Source: Cochlodiniinecator piscidefendens
GTDB lineage: Bacteria; Pseudomonadota; Alphaproteobacteria; Rhodobacterales; Rhodobacteraceae
Reading direction: 5' to 3'
NCBI RefSeq assembly: GCF_011326755.1
Contig: NZ_JAAOIE010000001.1
Span: 646,344-710,343, forward strand
Length of the DNA stretch: 64,000 nucleotides
A model generated the notes under the pieces. It was given only the letters and a program-made list of their open reading frames with translations. It ran no database searches and was not told where the DNA came from. Below, piece by piece: positions 33,027-42,659 of this stretch (positions within the stretch are counted from its first letter, which is position 1; each line of letters begins with the position of its first letter). A program made the translations under genes and the position numbers.

Positions 33027-34317
33027 GTCTGACGCACCTTCATATGGTTTTGACACATTACAAATTCACGCGGGCGCACGTCCTGATCCGGCAACAGGCG
33101 CACGCCAAACGCCAATTTACCAAACGACGGCCTATGTGTTTCGCGATGCAGAGCACGCCGCCGCTTTGTTCAACCTGCAAGAAGTCGGCTACATCTATTC
33201 GCGCCTGACCAACCCAACGGTTGCCGTGTTGCAGGAACGTATTGCCACCCTCGAAGGTGGCGCTGGGGCCGTTTGCTGTTCTTCTGGTCACGCAGCGCAA
33301 ATCATGGCGCTATTCCCATTGATGCAACCGGGCATGAATGTTGTTGCCTCTACCCGTCTTTATGGTGGTACGGTCACACAGTTCAGCCAGACGATCAAAC
33401 GCTTTGGCTGGAGCGCGACATTTGTTGATTTTGATGACGAGGCTGCTGTCGCGGCCGCTATTGATGACAACACCCGCGCGATTTTCTGTGAATCCGTGGC
33501 CAACCCTGGTGGGTATATTACCGATTTGGATGCGATCTCCACGATTGCAAATGATGCAGGCCTACCGTTGATCGTCGATAACACATCCGCAACGCCGTAT
33601 CTCTGCAATCCGATCAAACACGGCGCCACTTTGGTTGTGCATTCCACCACAAAATATCTCACAGGCAACGGCACAGTGACCGGCGGTTGCGTGGTTGACA
33701 GCGGTACGTTTGACTGGTCCGCCAGCGATAAGTTCCCATCGCTTTCTGCGGCAGAGCCTGCCTATCACGGGCTTAAGTTCCACGAAACATTTGGGGCGCT
33801 GGCCTTTACCTTCCACAGCATCGCCATTGGCTTGCGCGATCTTGGTATGACGATGAACCCTCAGGCGGCCCACTACACGCTGATGGGCATTGAAACGCTA
33901 TCGCTGCGGATGGAGCGTCACGTTGAAAATGCGTCTAAAATCTCTGAGTGGCTTGAAACGCACCCACATGTTGAGGCCGTAACTTATGCAGGTCTACCGT
34001 CTTCCCCTTACTATGGGCGTGTTGACCGTATCTGCCCCAAAGGTGCGGGTGCCTTATTCACCGTCACGTTGAAAGGCGGCTATGACGCATGCGTAAAAAT
34101 GGTGGATGGATTAGAACTGTTTAGCCATGTTGCCAATCTTGGAGATACGCGGTCGTTGATCATTCACTCCGCGTCAACAACGCACCGGCAGTTATCAGCG
34201 GAACAGCAAGAGGCCGCAGGAGCCGGGCCTAATGTGGTGCGGATTTCCATCGGTACCGAAACAGCCGCTGATTTGATCGCTGACCTTGACCAGGCGCTCA
34301 ACGCAGCACACGCATAA
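33025..34317 (+). CDS. metY: O-acetylhomoserine sulfhydrylase
   Basis: 430 residues. Cys/Met metabolism PLP-dependent fold: ARQTPIYQTTAYVFRDAEHAAALF, CCSSGHAAQIMAL, PLP lysine K210 in HSTTKYLTGNG, and SLIIHSASTTHRQL near the end. It makes homocysteine from O-acetylhomoserine and sulfide; related enzymes accept O-succinylhomoserine. Normal length for MetY. GGAG lies 6 nt before ATG 33025 but in a hairpin. A strong terminator follows. Confidence 0.92.
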   Translation: MSDAPSYGFDTLQIHAGARPDPATGARQTPIYQTTAYVFRDAEHAAALFNLQEVGYIYSRLTNPTVAVLQERIATLEGGAGAVCCSSGHAAQIMALFPLMQPGMNVVASTRLYGGTVTQFSQTIKRFGWSATFVDFDDEAAVAAAIDDNTRAIFCESVANPGGYITDLDAISTIANDAGLPLIVDNTSATPYLCNPIKHGATLVVHSTTKYLTGNGTVTGGCVVDSGTFDWSASDKFPSLSAAEPAYHGLKFHETFGALAFTFHSIAIGLRDLGMTMNPQAAHYTLMGIETLSLRMERHVENASKISEWLETHPHVEAVTYAGLPSSPYYGRVDRICPKGAGALFTVTLKGGYDACVKMVDGLELFSHVANLGDTRSLIIHSASTTHRQLSAEQQEAAGAGPNVVRISIGTETAADLIADLDQALNAAHA

Positions 34318-34323
34318 AGCAAA

Positions 34324-34346
34324 AGCCCCGGATTCCGGGGCTTTTT
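34324..34346 (+). terminator. rho-independent terminator of metY
   Basis: AGCCCCGG-ATT-CCGGGGCT followed by TTTT, 7 bp after the metY stop. The A-run before the stem makes it usable by the convergent SIMPL gene too. Confidence 0.9.
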
Positions 34347-34366
34347 CAATTAAGTTAAGCGTGCGT

Positions 34367-35053
34367 TCAATCTGCTATGGCGTAAACCAATGTAACACTG
34401 GCGGATGTTGTGACTTCGCCCTCGGCGACTGGAACGCCGCCGCTTCGCGCCATGGCCATTTCCATCATCATGGGCTGTGGCGACGCTGCGCCGGATTCCG
34501 ATAGGGAAATCAATTGGCCCAATTCGACTCCTGCTGCTTGGGCGTATAACGCGGCCTTGCGCATAGCATCCTCGACAGCGGCCACACGTGCCGCGTCTTG
34601 GGCGGGTTGCGCATCTTGCATTTGGAAATTCAACCCATTCATCTGGTTCGCGCCGGCCTCCATCACCGCGTCCAACTGCGCACCCAGCTGGCTAAGGTCA
34701 ATAAACCGCACAGACAAAGTGTTTGTTGCGATAAATCCAACCAATTGTGGCGTGTTACGGGTGGACGAGTGATCATAGCGCGGTGAAACAGATAGACGAC
34801 TGGTTTGTATGTCGCTTGGCGCGATCCCGGCATTGCGCAATGTCGCGATGATCTCAGCCACCTTTGCAGAGGTTTCGGCCATTGCCTCACCTGCGCTGCG
34901 GGCCTGTGAGCTAACTCCAAGTGAAATCACCGCCATGTCGGGAACAGTTTCCACCTGTCCAAGGCCCGTCATCGTTATATGGCGCATCCCCGTTTCGGCC
35001 CAAACAGGGGTAATCATAAGCGCAACCGCGCAGATCAAAGTAAGCAATCGCAT
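34367..35053 (-). CDS. SIMPL-domain (DUF541) periplasmic protein
   Basis: 228 residues from ATG 35053 (AAAGG 9 bp upstream; an ATG at 35077 is less likely). Signal peptide LLTLICAVALMITPVWA, then the SIMPL fold: ITMTGLGQVETVPDMAVISLGVSSQARSAGEAMA…, later DAARVAAVEDAMRKAALYAQAAGVELG. Bacterial members are periplasmic or outer-membrane proteins of stress or oxidative tolerance; precise role unclear. Convergent with metY. Confidence 0.85.
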   Translation of the reverse strand: MRLLTLICAVALMITPVWAETGMRHITMTGLGQVETVPDMAVISLGVSSQARSAGEAMAETSAKVAEIIATLRNAGIAPSDIQTSRLSVSPRYDHSSTRNTPQLVGFIATNTLSVRFIDLSQLGAQLDAVMEAGANQMNGLNFQMQDAQPAQDAARVAAVEDAMRKAALYAQAAGVELGQLISLSESGAASPQPMMMEMAMARSGGVPVAEGEVTTSASVTLVYAIAD

Positions 35054-35228
35054 TTCAAAACCTTTCAAATTTGGCATTATCTATTCTATGACGCAGCTGA
35101 CTTGGCAATCCTTGGCGCAAAATTGATTTTTTATTTCCCTTTCTTTTCATAGACGAATTCCTGCTGTAAGTTATGCTTAACGCGAAATTGCGTCCCTGCC
35201 TGATTAAGAGATGTGTTAGTTCCTCAAG

Positions 35229-37547
35229 ATGAAACCGAGTTTTGCCCTAAATCTATCACATGACGGCATCAGCCTGTTGCACCGTTCCCCTGGCGGATGG
35301 CATTTGATTGGGGATGTCGATCTTCAGTCACCTGACATGCCAAACGAACTTAGGTTTTTGCGACAGTCTGCCGTTGCTTTGGCCGCGGGCCAAATGACCA
35401 CAAAGCTGGTCCTACCAGAATCCCAGATTCTCTATACAGAATTTGAAATTGCGACGGGTCCTGACGCAGATTGCGTTGCCGAGATCGGTCATTCCCTTGT
35501 CGGAATGACACCTTATGCGGTTGAAGATCTGGTATTTGACTGGGAACGTCAGGGGCAGATTGTTCGCGTCGCAGCCGTCGCCAAGGAAACGCTGGAAGAA
35601 GCCGAACATTTTGCAATTGAACACAACTTTAATCCCTTAAGCTTTGCCGCCGTTCCAAAACACGGGCAATTTGGACGAGAACCGTTTTTTGGTGCAACCA
35701 AAACGGCGGCAACTCTATTGTCAGATGGGGAAAAGGTCGAACCAGATGTCTTTCCTATTAAGATTGTGCCAATGCCTGAAGTGGCGCCAATGCTTGCTGT
35801 TCCACCGGCCCCTACACCACTTCCTGACGAACGCGACGCAACACGCAACGGCAAAGCAACTGACGTTCTAGACCCAAAGCTGGTGTTGGGTGCAGCATCC
35901 TCGCCGGAACCAAAAAAAGACGGTGCAAAAGACGCACAAACCGCATCTGCAACCCCGGCCTTTTCAAGCCGCCGCAACGATGAACCAACAGAAACGCCAT
36001 CTGCCGCTGCACCGTTGACAGCAACCGTTGAGCCACGCTTTGCCATTCAACCCACAAAAAGCGATATTGAGCAAAGCCCACCCCAATCGCCGCCTGCCTC
36101 TGTCACACAAGCGATAGCGCCTGACATGCCACTGGCAGCGACACCCAAAGACACAAAACCAAGCGAACCCGACACCCCAAAGGTGCCGCCAGCCCCTGCG
36201 CCCATCGTTGCAGCACAGTCCGCTGAAAAATTAGCCCGGTTTGGCGAACAACCACAGCGTGGCAAACCTCGGTTTTTAGGTCTTATTCTGACAGCGGCCC
36301 TTGTTTTTGTCATGGTTATGGTTGCGTTTTGGATGACCTTTGGCCCAACGGAAAACGCGACGTCATCTCAGCCAGCACCAGAGGAAACTCAGGCCTCTGA
36401 TCTTTCGGCAGAACCCGATGTGGCCGAACCTCAGCCAATCCCAGAGATTGCAGAAGTAGAGCCGATTGAAATTGCGCCACTGCCAACCGAAGATGAATTG
36501 GATGCGGCCTACCCCGAAGTTCCTAGATTGTCTGACGCAGAGGTGAACGACACCTATGCAAGCAGCGGTATTTGGCTAGCATCCCCAACCTCACCGGGTG
36601 CTGCGACACGCGACACATTAAACAGCATTTATGTACCATCAATTGACCCGGTTATTTCAAGTTTTGACGCGGTTGCACTGCCGCGACTTGAACGCAACAT
36701 TGGGGCAACGCTCCCCGCAACCCAACACGACCCAGCGGTGGCAGGTACTGAATTTGCACTGGATGAACAAGGGCGCGTCATCCCCACCGCCGAAGGTGCG
36801 TTGAATGCAAATGGTATTCGCGTCTTTGCGGGGCGACCCAATTCAACCACGCCACCACGCGTTCTGCCCGAAGTTACGGAAACCGAAATCGAAACAGCCG
36901 AAGCACAAAACCCGCTGGCTGCATTTCGCCCTGTTCCGCGTCCAACAGATTTACAAGAGCGACAGGAACGTGCGCTTTATGCCGGGCTAACCCGCGAGGA
37001 ATTAGCGTCATTCCGCCCAACCCCGCGACCCGTATCCGCCCAAGAAATCGCGATTGCCGCGGCGGACGCAGCAGCAGCCAGCCTTCAGGAACAGGCCGCA
37101 ACAGAAGAAGACACATCAGAACAGGGCACGCTTTCGGATGACTCTGAATTTGCGATGGCCACTTCATTACTGCCCAGCCGGCGCCCTGAAGGGTTTAGCG
37201 CATTGGTCGCCCAAATACGCGAATCCCGCAGCGCCGACGAAGCCGACACCAGCACACGTGACACCGCATCAACAGCTGTTGGGCGCGCACCATCCATTCC
37301 CACCCGCGCAAGCGTGGCGCAGCAAGCAACCGTCGAAAACGCTATAAATTTGCGCCGGATTAGCCTCATTGGGATTTATGGATCGACCTCAAACCCGCAA
37401 GCTATGGTGCGCTTGCGCAATGGCCGCTATGTACGCCTGTCTGTCGGGGATCGTTTAGACGGTGGTCAAGTTGCCGCTATAGGACAGGATGAGCTGCGCT
37501 ACGTAAAACGAGGTCGCAATGTCACGCTAGAGATGCCAAATACTTAA
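35229..37547 (+). CDS. large envelope protein with PilM-like N-terminus and PilP/GspC-like C-terminus
   Basis: 772 residues. Residues 1–170 (FALNLSHDGISLLHRSPGGW… DCVAEIGHSLVGMTPY) resemble an actin-fold PilM-type cytosolic domain. A long Pro/Ala/Thr-rich stretch follows to a single membrane helix at about 347–372 (FLGLILTAALVFVMVMVAFW). The periplasmic part has repeated FRPxPRP motifs and ends in a PilP/GspC-like domain (about 710–772: ISLIGIYGSTSNPQAMVRLRNGRYVRL). The domain order would merge roles that are separate proteins in type IV pilus systems. No pilus genes adjoin it. Function inferred only. Confidence 0.55.
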   Translation: MKPSFALNLSHDGISLLHRSPGGWHLIGDVDLQSPDMPNELRFLRQSAVALAAGQMTTKLVLPESQILYTEFEIATGPDADCVAEIGHSLVGMTPYAVEDLVFDWERQGQIVRVAAVAKETLEEAEHFAIEHNFNPLSFAAVPKHGQFGREPFFGATKTAATLLSDGEKVEPDVFPIKIVPMPEVAPMLAVPPAPTPLPDERDATRNGKATDVLDPKLVLGAASSPEPKKDGAKDAQTASATPAFSSRRNDEPTETPSAAAPLTATVEPRFAIQPTKSDIEQSPPQSPPASVTQAIAPDMPLAATPKDTKPSEPDTPKVPPAPAPIVAAQSAEKLARFGEQPQRGKPRFLGLILTAALVFVMVMVAFWMTFGPTENATSSQPAPEETQASDLSAEPDVAEPQPIPEIAEVEPIEIAPLPTEDELDAAYPEVPRLSDAEVNDTYASSGIWLASPTSPGAATRDTLNSIYVPSIDPVISSFDAVALPRLERNIGATLPATQHDPAVAGTEFALDEQGRVIPTAEGALNANGIRVFAGRPNSTTPPRVLPEVTETEIETAEAQNPLAAFRPVPRPTDLQERQERALYAGLTREELASFRPTPRPVSAQEIAIAAADAAAASLQEQAATEEDTSEQGTLSDDSEFAMATSLLPSRRPEGFSALVAQIRESRSADEADTSTRDTASTAVGRAPSIPTRASVAQQATVENAINLRRISLIGIYGSTSNPQAMVRLRNGRYVRLSVGDRLDGGQVAAIGQDELRYVKRGRNVTLEMPNT

Positions 37548-37575
37548 ATCAAAGAACCACGTCTGAAAATTTCAC

Positions 37576-37881
37576 ATGTCCCATATTCCGCCAAATCAGA
37601 ACCTGTTTATCGTAGACTTACATTACATCGCCTCTTTCGATGAAATTGATCCGCTGATTGATGCGCATGTTGAGTTTCTTGAACAGCATTATGCTTCGGG
37701 CAACTTCATTACTTCCGGCCCCAAAGAACCGCGAACTGGCGGCGTCATAGTCGCAACGGCGGCGACGCGTGCTGAGCTAGAAAGCATGTTGGAATTGGAT
37801 CCATTCAAAATGCATAACGTAGCTAACTACACGATTACTGAATTTCGGCCTTCCATGAAGGCGACCTTTTTAGAAAAGTAA
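37576..37881 (+). CDS. YciI family protein
   Basis: 101 residues. Dimeric alpha-beta ferredoxin-like YciI fold: FIVDLHYIASFDEIDPLIDAHVEFLEQHYASGNFITSGPKEPRTGGVIV. The H-x(n)-FL and SGP segments match the family, where a conserved His/Asp pair may act in catalysis. Function is unknown in most bacteria. It follows the envelope gene by 28 bp, probably cotranscribed. Confidence 0.85.
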   Translation: MSHIPPNQNLFIVDLHYIASFDEIDPLIDAHVEFLEQHYASGNFITSGPKEPRTGGVIVATAATRAELESMLELDPFKMHNVANYTITEFRPSMKATFLEK

Positions 37882-37920
37882 CGCCCAGATATCACATGCT
37901 TCGCAGATAGCTATTCAAGC

Positions 37921-37948
37921 AAAAAACCCGCCATGTTTCCACGGCGGG
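37921..37948 (-). terminator. rho-independent terminator of hpd
   Basis: On the minus strand CCCGCCGTG-GAAA-CATGGCGGG (9-bp stem with one G-T pair, GAAA loop) is followed by TTTTTT. Confidence 0.88.
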
Positions 37949-37967
37949 TGAGTTTCATCATTGCAGC

Positions 37968-39068
37968 TTATTCTGCCGCAGCGATTTCACCATTTTCAAT
38001 CTGTTCGCGTTCAATTGATTCAAAGAGCGCTTTGAAGTTGCCTTCGCCAAACCCATCGTCACCTTTGCGCTGGATGAACTCAAAAAAGATCGGGCCGATG
38101 ACTGTCTTTGAAAAAATTTGCAGCAGAATGCGCGTCTCACCGCCATCGACCACGCCTTCGCCGTCAATCAGGATGCCGAGCTTTTGCATCTTTTCTATTG
38201 GTTCTTCGTGTCCGACGACGCGCTCTTTGCTCATGTCGTAATAAGCCTGTGGCGGCCCCGGCATGAACTTAACCCCCATATCCGCAATCTGATCGGTTGA
38301 ACTGTAGATATCTTCACTGCCGACGGCGATGTGTTGGATGCCTTCGCCATTGTATTTCTTGAGATACGCAACAATTTGCCCGGTTTCACCGCGATCTTCG
38401 TTGATTGGTATGCGAATGCGCCCGCAAGGCGAGGTCAAGGCACGGCTAAACAGCCCGGTAAACTTGCCTTCGATGTCGAAAAAGCGGATTTCTTTGAAGT
38501 TAAAGATGTCACGATAATAGGCAAACCATGTGTCCATATTGCCTTTGTGAACATTGTGGGTGAGGTGATCGAGATAATGAAACCCAACACCTTCAGGGTG
38601 TTTGGGCGCGATCCAGTCAAAATCCGCATCATACGCCGTTTCATCCCCACCATAGGTTTCGATGAAATAAATCAGTGATCCACCAATGCCTAAAATTGCA
38701 GGCACATCGAGGGTTTTATCATCCCCGGTATAAGGCTCTGCCCCTTTAGCAACAGCATGATCAAATGCCTTTTGCGCATCAACCACACGCCAACCCATCG
38801 ACGGGGCACAAGGTCCATGTTCGTCAACAAAACGCATCGCCATTGAACCCGGTTCAGCATTCAAAATGTATGTAATATCACCTTGGCGCCAAAGTTCGAT
38901 TGCGCGGCTTTTATGCGTAGCAGCGTGCATATAACCCATGCGTGAAAACAGATCGCGCAATTCCTGTGCATCGGGATGGGAAAACTCGACAAATTCGAAC
39001 CCATCCGTTCCCGCCGGATTCTCGGGTGTGATTTGTGATTTTGGGGCATCATGTGGAAACGGACCCAT
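37968..39068 (-). CDS. hpd: 4-hydroxyphenylpyruvate dioxygenase
   Basis: 366 residues from ATG 39068 (AGGAGA upstream). Two VOC domains; iron ligands in HYLDHLTHNVHKGNMD, IQHIAVGSEDI and FFEFIQRKG. Converts 4-hydroxyphenylpyruvate to homogentisate in tyrosine degradation. Normal length. The longer frame upstream overlaps the divergent Lrp promoter region and is not used. No other homogentisate genes are in the window. Confidence 0.95.
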   Translation of the reverse strand: MGPFPHDAPKSQITPENPAGTDGFEFVEFSHPDAQELRDLFSRMGYMHAATHKSRAIELWRQGDITYILNAEPGSMAMRFVDEHGPCAPSMGWRVVDAQKAFDHAVAKGAEPYTGDDKTLDVPAILGIGGSLIYFIETYGGDETAYDADFDWIAPKHPEGVGFHYLDHLTHNVHKGNMDTWFAYYRDIFNFKEIRFFDIEGKFTGLFSRALTSPCGRIRIPINEDRGETGQIVAYLKKYNGEGIQHIAVGSEDIYSSTDQIADMGVKFMPGPPQAYYDMSKERVVGHEEPIEKMQKLGILIDGEGVVDGGETRILLQIFSKTVIGPIFFEFIQRKGDDGFGEGNFKALFESIEREQIENGEIAAAE

Positions 39069-39189
39069 GGGGATCTCCTGTTTGCGTCGTTGTCCCCTAT
39101 AGTTTAGCGCGTACCGCACACATAATTTGCGCATAATTACACATATTACGCGGTTGAAATGCGGAGATTTATCATCCATCATAATATCC

Positions 39190-39663
39190 ATGCATGAAAC
39201 ACGCACAAATTTGGATTTGACTGACAGCCGCCTTCTGTCCGCATTGCAACGTGACGCCCATTTAACAGCGCAAGAATTGGGGGAACTGTTAAACCTTTCC
39301 CCAAGTCAGGCCGGCCGCCGACGTCAGCGTCTTGAGGCCGAAGGTTACATCACCGGCTACAGCGCCAAATTAGATGCCAACCGTTTGGGATTATCTGTGC
39401 AGGCCTTCGTTCAGGTGCAAATGGTCAACCATGCGCCAGATACAGCCAACAGTTTTTCCACGTTGCTTGCGACGCGCCCAGAAATCATCAGCGCTTGGAC
39501 CCTCACTGGGGAAGCTGATTATCTCTTGCGAACCTATTGCCGGGATTTACCCGGTTTAAACCACCTCATTCACGATGTGTTATTGCCTCACCCCAGCGTC
39601 GCACGCGTCCAAAGCCAAATCGTGATGGACCAAAGTAAATCTGACGCCCCTCTCCCGACCTAA
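39190..39663 (+). CDS. Lrp/AsnC family regulator
   Basis: 157 residues from ATG 39190. HTH at about 10–60 (LTDSRLLSALQRDAHLTAQELGELLNLSPSQAGRRRQRLEAEG) and a C-terminal RAM/ACT-like domain (FVQVQMVNHAPDT…, GEADYLLRTYC). Divergent from hpd across about 120 bp, so it most likely controls tyrosine catabolism in response to an aromatic amino acid. kefB starts 18 bp after its stop. Confidence 0.92.
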   Translation: MHETRTNLDLTDSRLLSALQRDAHLTAQELGELLNLSPSQAGRRRQRLEAEGYITGYSAKLDANRLGLSVQAFVQVQMVNHAPDTANSFSTLLATRPEIISAWTLTGEADYLLRTYCRDLPGLNHLIHDVLLPHPSVARVQSQIVMDQSKSDAPLPT

Positions 39664-39681
39664 AGATTAAAGGATTCAAAA

Positions 39682-41547
39682 ATGGAAAGTTTTCTCTTTC
39701 AGGCCAGTGTATTTTTGTTGGCAGCAGTCATTGCGGTGCCAATCGCCTCGAGGCTGGGGTTGGGATCTGTTCTGGGATATTTGCTCGCGGGGATAATCAT
39801 TGGTCCCGTCCTCGGTCTGATGGCCGGGGACGCCTCCGAGATTCAGCATTTTGCAGAGTTTGGCGTTGTCATGATGCTCTTTCTCATCGGGTTGGAGCTT
39901 GATCCGAGGGCGTTGTGGGCCATGCGAATGCGCCTGATTGGCTTAGGGGGCTTACAGATTGGACTATCCGCTGTTTTGCTCTTTTATGGTGCCAGCTATT
40001 TTGGCATGAGCACTCCCGTTGCAATGGCCATCGGGTTAATATTTTCGCTATCATCGACTGCGATTGTTTTACAAACTCTGTCAGAAAAGGGATTGATGCA
40101 AACCGCTGGCGGGCGTTCAACTTTTTCGGTGTTGCTGAGCCAAGACATCGCCGTAATCCCGATGTTGGCCTTTTTACCACTGCTTTCAGTCGCGGATTTA
40201 TCACGCTTCGGTCTTGAACCAATAGACGAACATCACTCTATGTCACTGGTCGAAGGCTTACCGGGCTGGGGCGTAACACTCGTGACCCTTGGGGCTGTTG
40301 GCGGCATTGTTCTTGCCGGCATTTATCTGACTCGACCACTCTTCAAATTCATTCATTCCGCAAACCTAAGGGAAATGTACACGGCCTTTGCACTCTTGAT
40401 TGTCATTGGCATCGCGTTTCTCATGACATTGGTTGGTCTTTCGCCAGCCCTTGGCACGTTCTTGGCGGGTGTGGTGTTGGCCAACAGTGAATTCCGCCAT
40501 GAACTCGAAAGCGACATTGAACCTTTCAAAGGGTTGTTGCTCGGTCTGTTCTTTATCACCGTGGGCGCTGGCATTAACTTCAGCTTACTGTTTGCTCAGC
40601 CCTTTACCCTACTCGGCCTCACATTGGCAGTCATGCTGATCAAGGGCACCGTCCTCTTTGCAATCGGGTTGATCTTTAAGTTACGCAAACGAGACCACTG
40701 GCTGTTTACTTTGGGTTTGGCTCAGGCTGGCGAATTTGGCTTTGTTTTGATCGCCTTTTCACAACAGCAACGCATTTTACCCCCCATCATCGCTGAAAAA
40801 CTGCTGCTCATTGTGGCACTGTCGATGCTGATAACCCCTCTCTTCTTCATTCTTTATGATCTCCTCAGTAAGCGTATGAAGGAAACTCAGGCAGATGATC
40901 GTGCAGACGAAATAGACGAACAGGCTTCAGTGATCATCGCTGGTGTTGGCAGGTTTGGTCAGGTCGTCAATCGTATGGTGCAATTGGCTGGTAAAAATAC
41001 GGTAGTCCTAGACACAAACCTAGAAGCCATCGAGCTCATGCGGAAATTTGGCTTCAAAGGCTTTTTAGGTGACCCGACACGCCCTGAACTTCTGCGTGCT
41101 GCTGGCATTATGGATGCAAGTGTATTGGTTGTCGCTATCGACAATCGTGCGTCTGCTATAAGCTTAGTTGCCTATGCCCGCAGATTACGCCCCGATTTGC
41201 ATATTGTTGCGCGCGCCTACGACAGGGTTCACACCTATGAACTATATCGTGCTGGTGCAAATGACATTGTGCGCGAAATGTTTGATGGGTCTCTTCGAGC
41301 GGGCCGTTATGTACTAGAAAATGCTGGGCTATCTGAATTTGAAGCGCACCAGCACGAAAAGGCATTTTTCAAACTAGATCGTTATGCGTTGCGCGAACTC
41401 GCGGTTTTGTGGGACCCTGAAAAAGACGTCACTGAAAACGAAGCCTTCATGGAACGTGCGCATGAGTTGAACGCCGAACTTGAAACCGCAATTGGCGAAG
41501 AACTCAGCCATACATCCAATGAGAAAATTACCCCCTCAGAGCGATAG
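39682..41547 (+). CDS. CPA2 cation/proton antiporter, KefB/KefC type
   Basis: 621 residues. An N-terminal transporter of about 12 helices (1–385) with CPA2 motifs (LGYLLAGIIIGP, GLSPALGTFLAGVVLANSEFRHELESDIEPFKGLLLGLFF) is followed by a TrkA-N/KTN Rossmann domain (about 410–530: VIIAGVGRFGQVVNRMVQLAG). It exchanges K+ or Na+ for protons; in the Kef group this is gated by glutathione adducts, not shown here. AAAGGA precedes ATG 39682. Probably cotranscribed with the Lrp gene. Confidence 0.9.
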   Translation: MESFLFQASVFLLAAVIAVPIASRLGLGSVLGYLLAGIIIGPVLGLMAGDASEIQHFAEFGVVMMLFLIGLELDPRALWAMRMRLIGLGGLQIGLSAVLLFYGASYFGMSTPVAMAIGLIFSLSSTAIVLQTLSEKGLMQTAGGRSTFSVLLSQDIAVIPMLAFLPLLSVADLSRFGLEPIDEHHSMSLVEGLPGWGVTLVTLGAVGGIVLAGIYLTRPLFKFIHSANLREMYTAFALLIVIGIAFLMTLVGLSPALGTFLAGVVLANSEFRHELESDIEPFKGLLLGLFFITVGAGINFSLLFAQPFTLLGLTLAVMLIKGTVLFAIGLIFKLRKRDHWLFTLGLAQAGEFGFVLIAFSQQQRILPPIIAEKLLLIVALSMLITPLFFILYDLLSKRMKETQADDRADEIDEQASVIIAGVGRFGQVVNRMVQLAGKNTVVLDTNLEAIELMRKFGFKGFLGDPTRPELLRAAGIMDASVLVVAIDNRASAISLVAYARRLRPDLHIVARAYDRVHTYELYRAGANDIVREMFDGSLRAGRYVLENAGLSEFEAHQHEKAFFKLDRYALRELAVLWDPEKDVTENEAFMERAHELNAELETAIGEELSHTSNEKITPSER

Positions 41548-41558
41548 CTCTGAAGGGG
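41532..41558. terminator. hairpin at the kefB/cobT convergence
   Basis: CCCCTCAGAGC-GATA-GCTCTGAAGGGG forms a stem with one bulged base. It overlaps the antiporter stop. There is no strong T-run on either side, so it is only a candidate bidirectional terminator. Confidence 0.45.
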
Positions 41559-41564
41559 CTGAAC

Positions 41565-42581
41565 TTAGGCGTCAGAAACACCTGCTTCTGCGAAGGTTGC
41601 CATGCCAGAGTGGCACGCGATCGCCGCTTTCAGAATCCCAACGGCCAAGCCTGCGCCTGAGCCCTCCCCCAAACGCATTCCCATGTTTAACAGGGGCTCT
41701 TTACCGAGGTGAGCCAGCGCTTTGGCATGGGCGGCTTCGTCAGACACATGTGCAGCAATCATATGTGAAACAGCGTCCGAACTGATACGATCTAAAACAG
41801 CTGCTGCTGAGGTACAAATAAATCCGTCCAACAGAACCGGAATGCGTAAAATCCGTGCACGCGCCATGGCACCAGCCATCGCGGCAATTTCACGCCCGCC
41901 AAGGCAGCGCAACACTTCAAGCGGTTCAACTGCGTCGCTGTGCAGGTCAACACCCGCCTGTACGACGCGAATCTTATTGGATAACGCATCACCCTCAACC
42001 CCAGTGCCGCGACCGGTCCAATCCTCTGCATTTCCCCCCACAAGTTTGGTAAAAATTGCAGCCGCGGAAGTCGTATTTCCGATACCCATTTCACCTGTCA
42101 CCAACAGATCCGTTGCGGACTCAACTGCGTTCCACCCCACCAATAGCGCCTCAACGAGGTCAGCTTCGCTCATCGCTGCGGCTTGGGTGAAATCTTCGGT
42201 CGGTGTATCAAGCGACAACGCATGCACATCCAATTTGGACCCAAAGCAATTGGCCAATTGGTTGATCGCTGCGCCACCGTGTTGGAAATTAAGGACCATC
42301 TGTTCTGTGACTTCTGCTGGGAACGCTGAAACACCTTGCTTTGTAACACCATGATTACCCGCAAAGATTACGATCTGCGGGGCCTTCAATTCAGGACGAT
42401 CTGTACCGCGCCAACCAGCATACCAAATTGCGACGTCTTCTAAGCGCCCTAATGCCCCTGGCGGTTTGGTCAATTGCCCATTGCGTGCTTTGGCCGCTTC
42501 TACAGCTTCCGCATCCAGTGCAGGCGCCCCTTTCACGAGAGTTTCAAATTCTGACAGGGAAGAAAATGCAGGTGCGGTCAT
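41565..42581 (-). CDS. cobT: nicotinate-nucleotide–dimethylbenzimidazole phosphoribosyltransferase
   Basis: 338 residues from ATG 42581 (GAGG about 8 bp upstream). Signatures [20 protein letters not shown] and the catalytic glutamate E306 in [16 protein letters not shown], equivalent to E317 of the Salmonella enzyme. It makes alpha-ribazole 5'-phosphate for the lower loop of cobalamin. Divergent from cobS. Confidence 0.95.
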   Translation of the reverse strand: MTAPAFSSLSEFETLVKGAPALDAEAVEAAKARNGQLTKPPGALGRLEDVAIWYAGWRGTDRPELKAPQIVIFAGNHGVTKQGVSAFPAEVTEQMVLNFQHGGAAINQLANCFGSKLDVHALSLDTPTEDFTQAAAMSEADLVEALLVGWNAVESATDLLVTGEMGIGNTTSAAAIFTKLVGGNAEDWTGRGTGVEGDALSNKIRVVQAGVDLHSDAVEPLEVLRCLGGREIAAMAGAMARARILRIPVLLDGFICTSAAAVLDRISSDAVSHMIAAHVSDEAAHAKALAHLGKEPLLNMGMRLGEGSGAGLAVGILKAAIACHSGMATFAEAGVSDA

Positions 42582-42659
42582 ATTCGGCCTCGTTGTATTT
42601 CGTTTCATCTGTGTTTAACCCTTGAGGCAGGCTTTAAAAGCAAAAAGAAAGACATCTTC

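Noticed and set aside
39090-39170. near-palindrome TAATTTGCGCATAATTA between hpd and lrp
   Set aside because: Arms are offset by an extra base; interesting for Lrp but too imperfect to call an operator.
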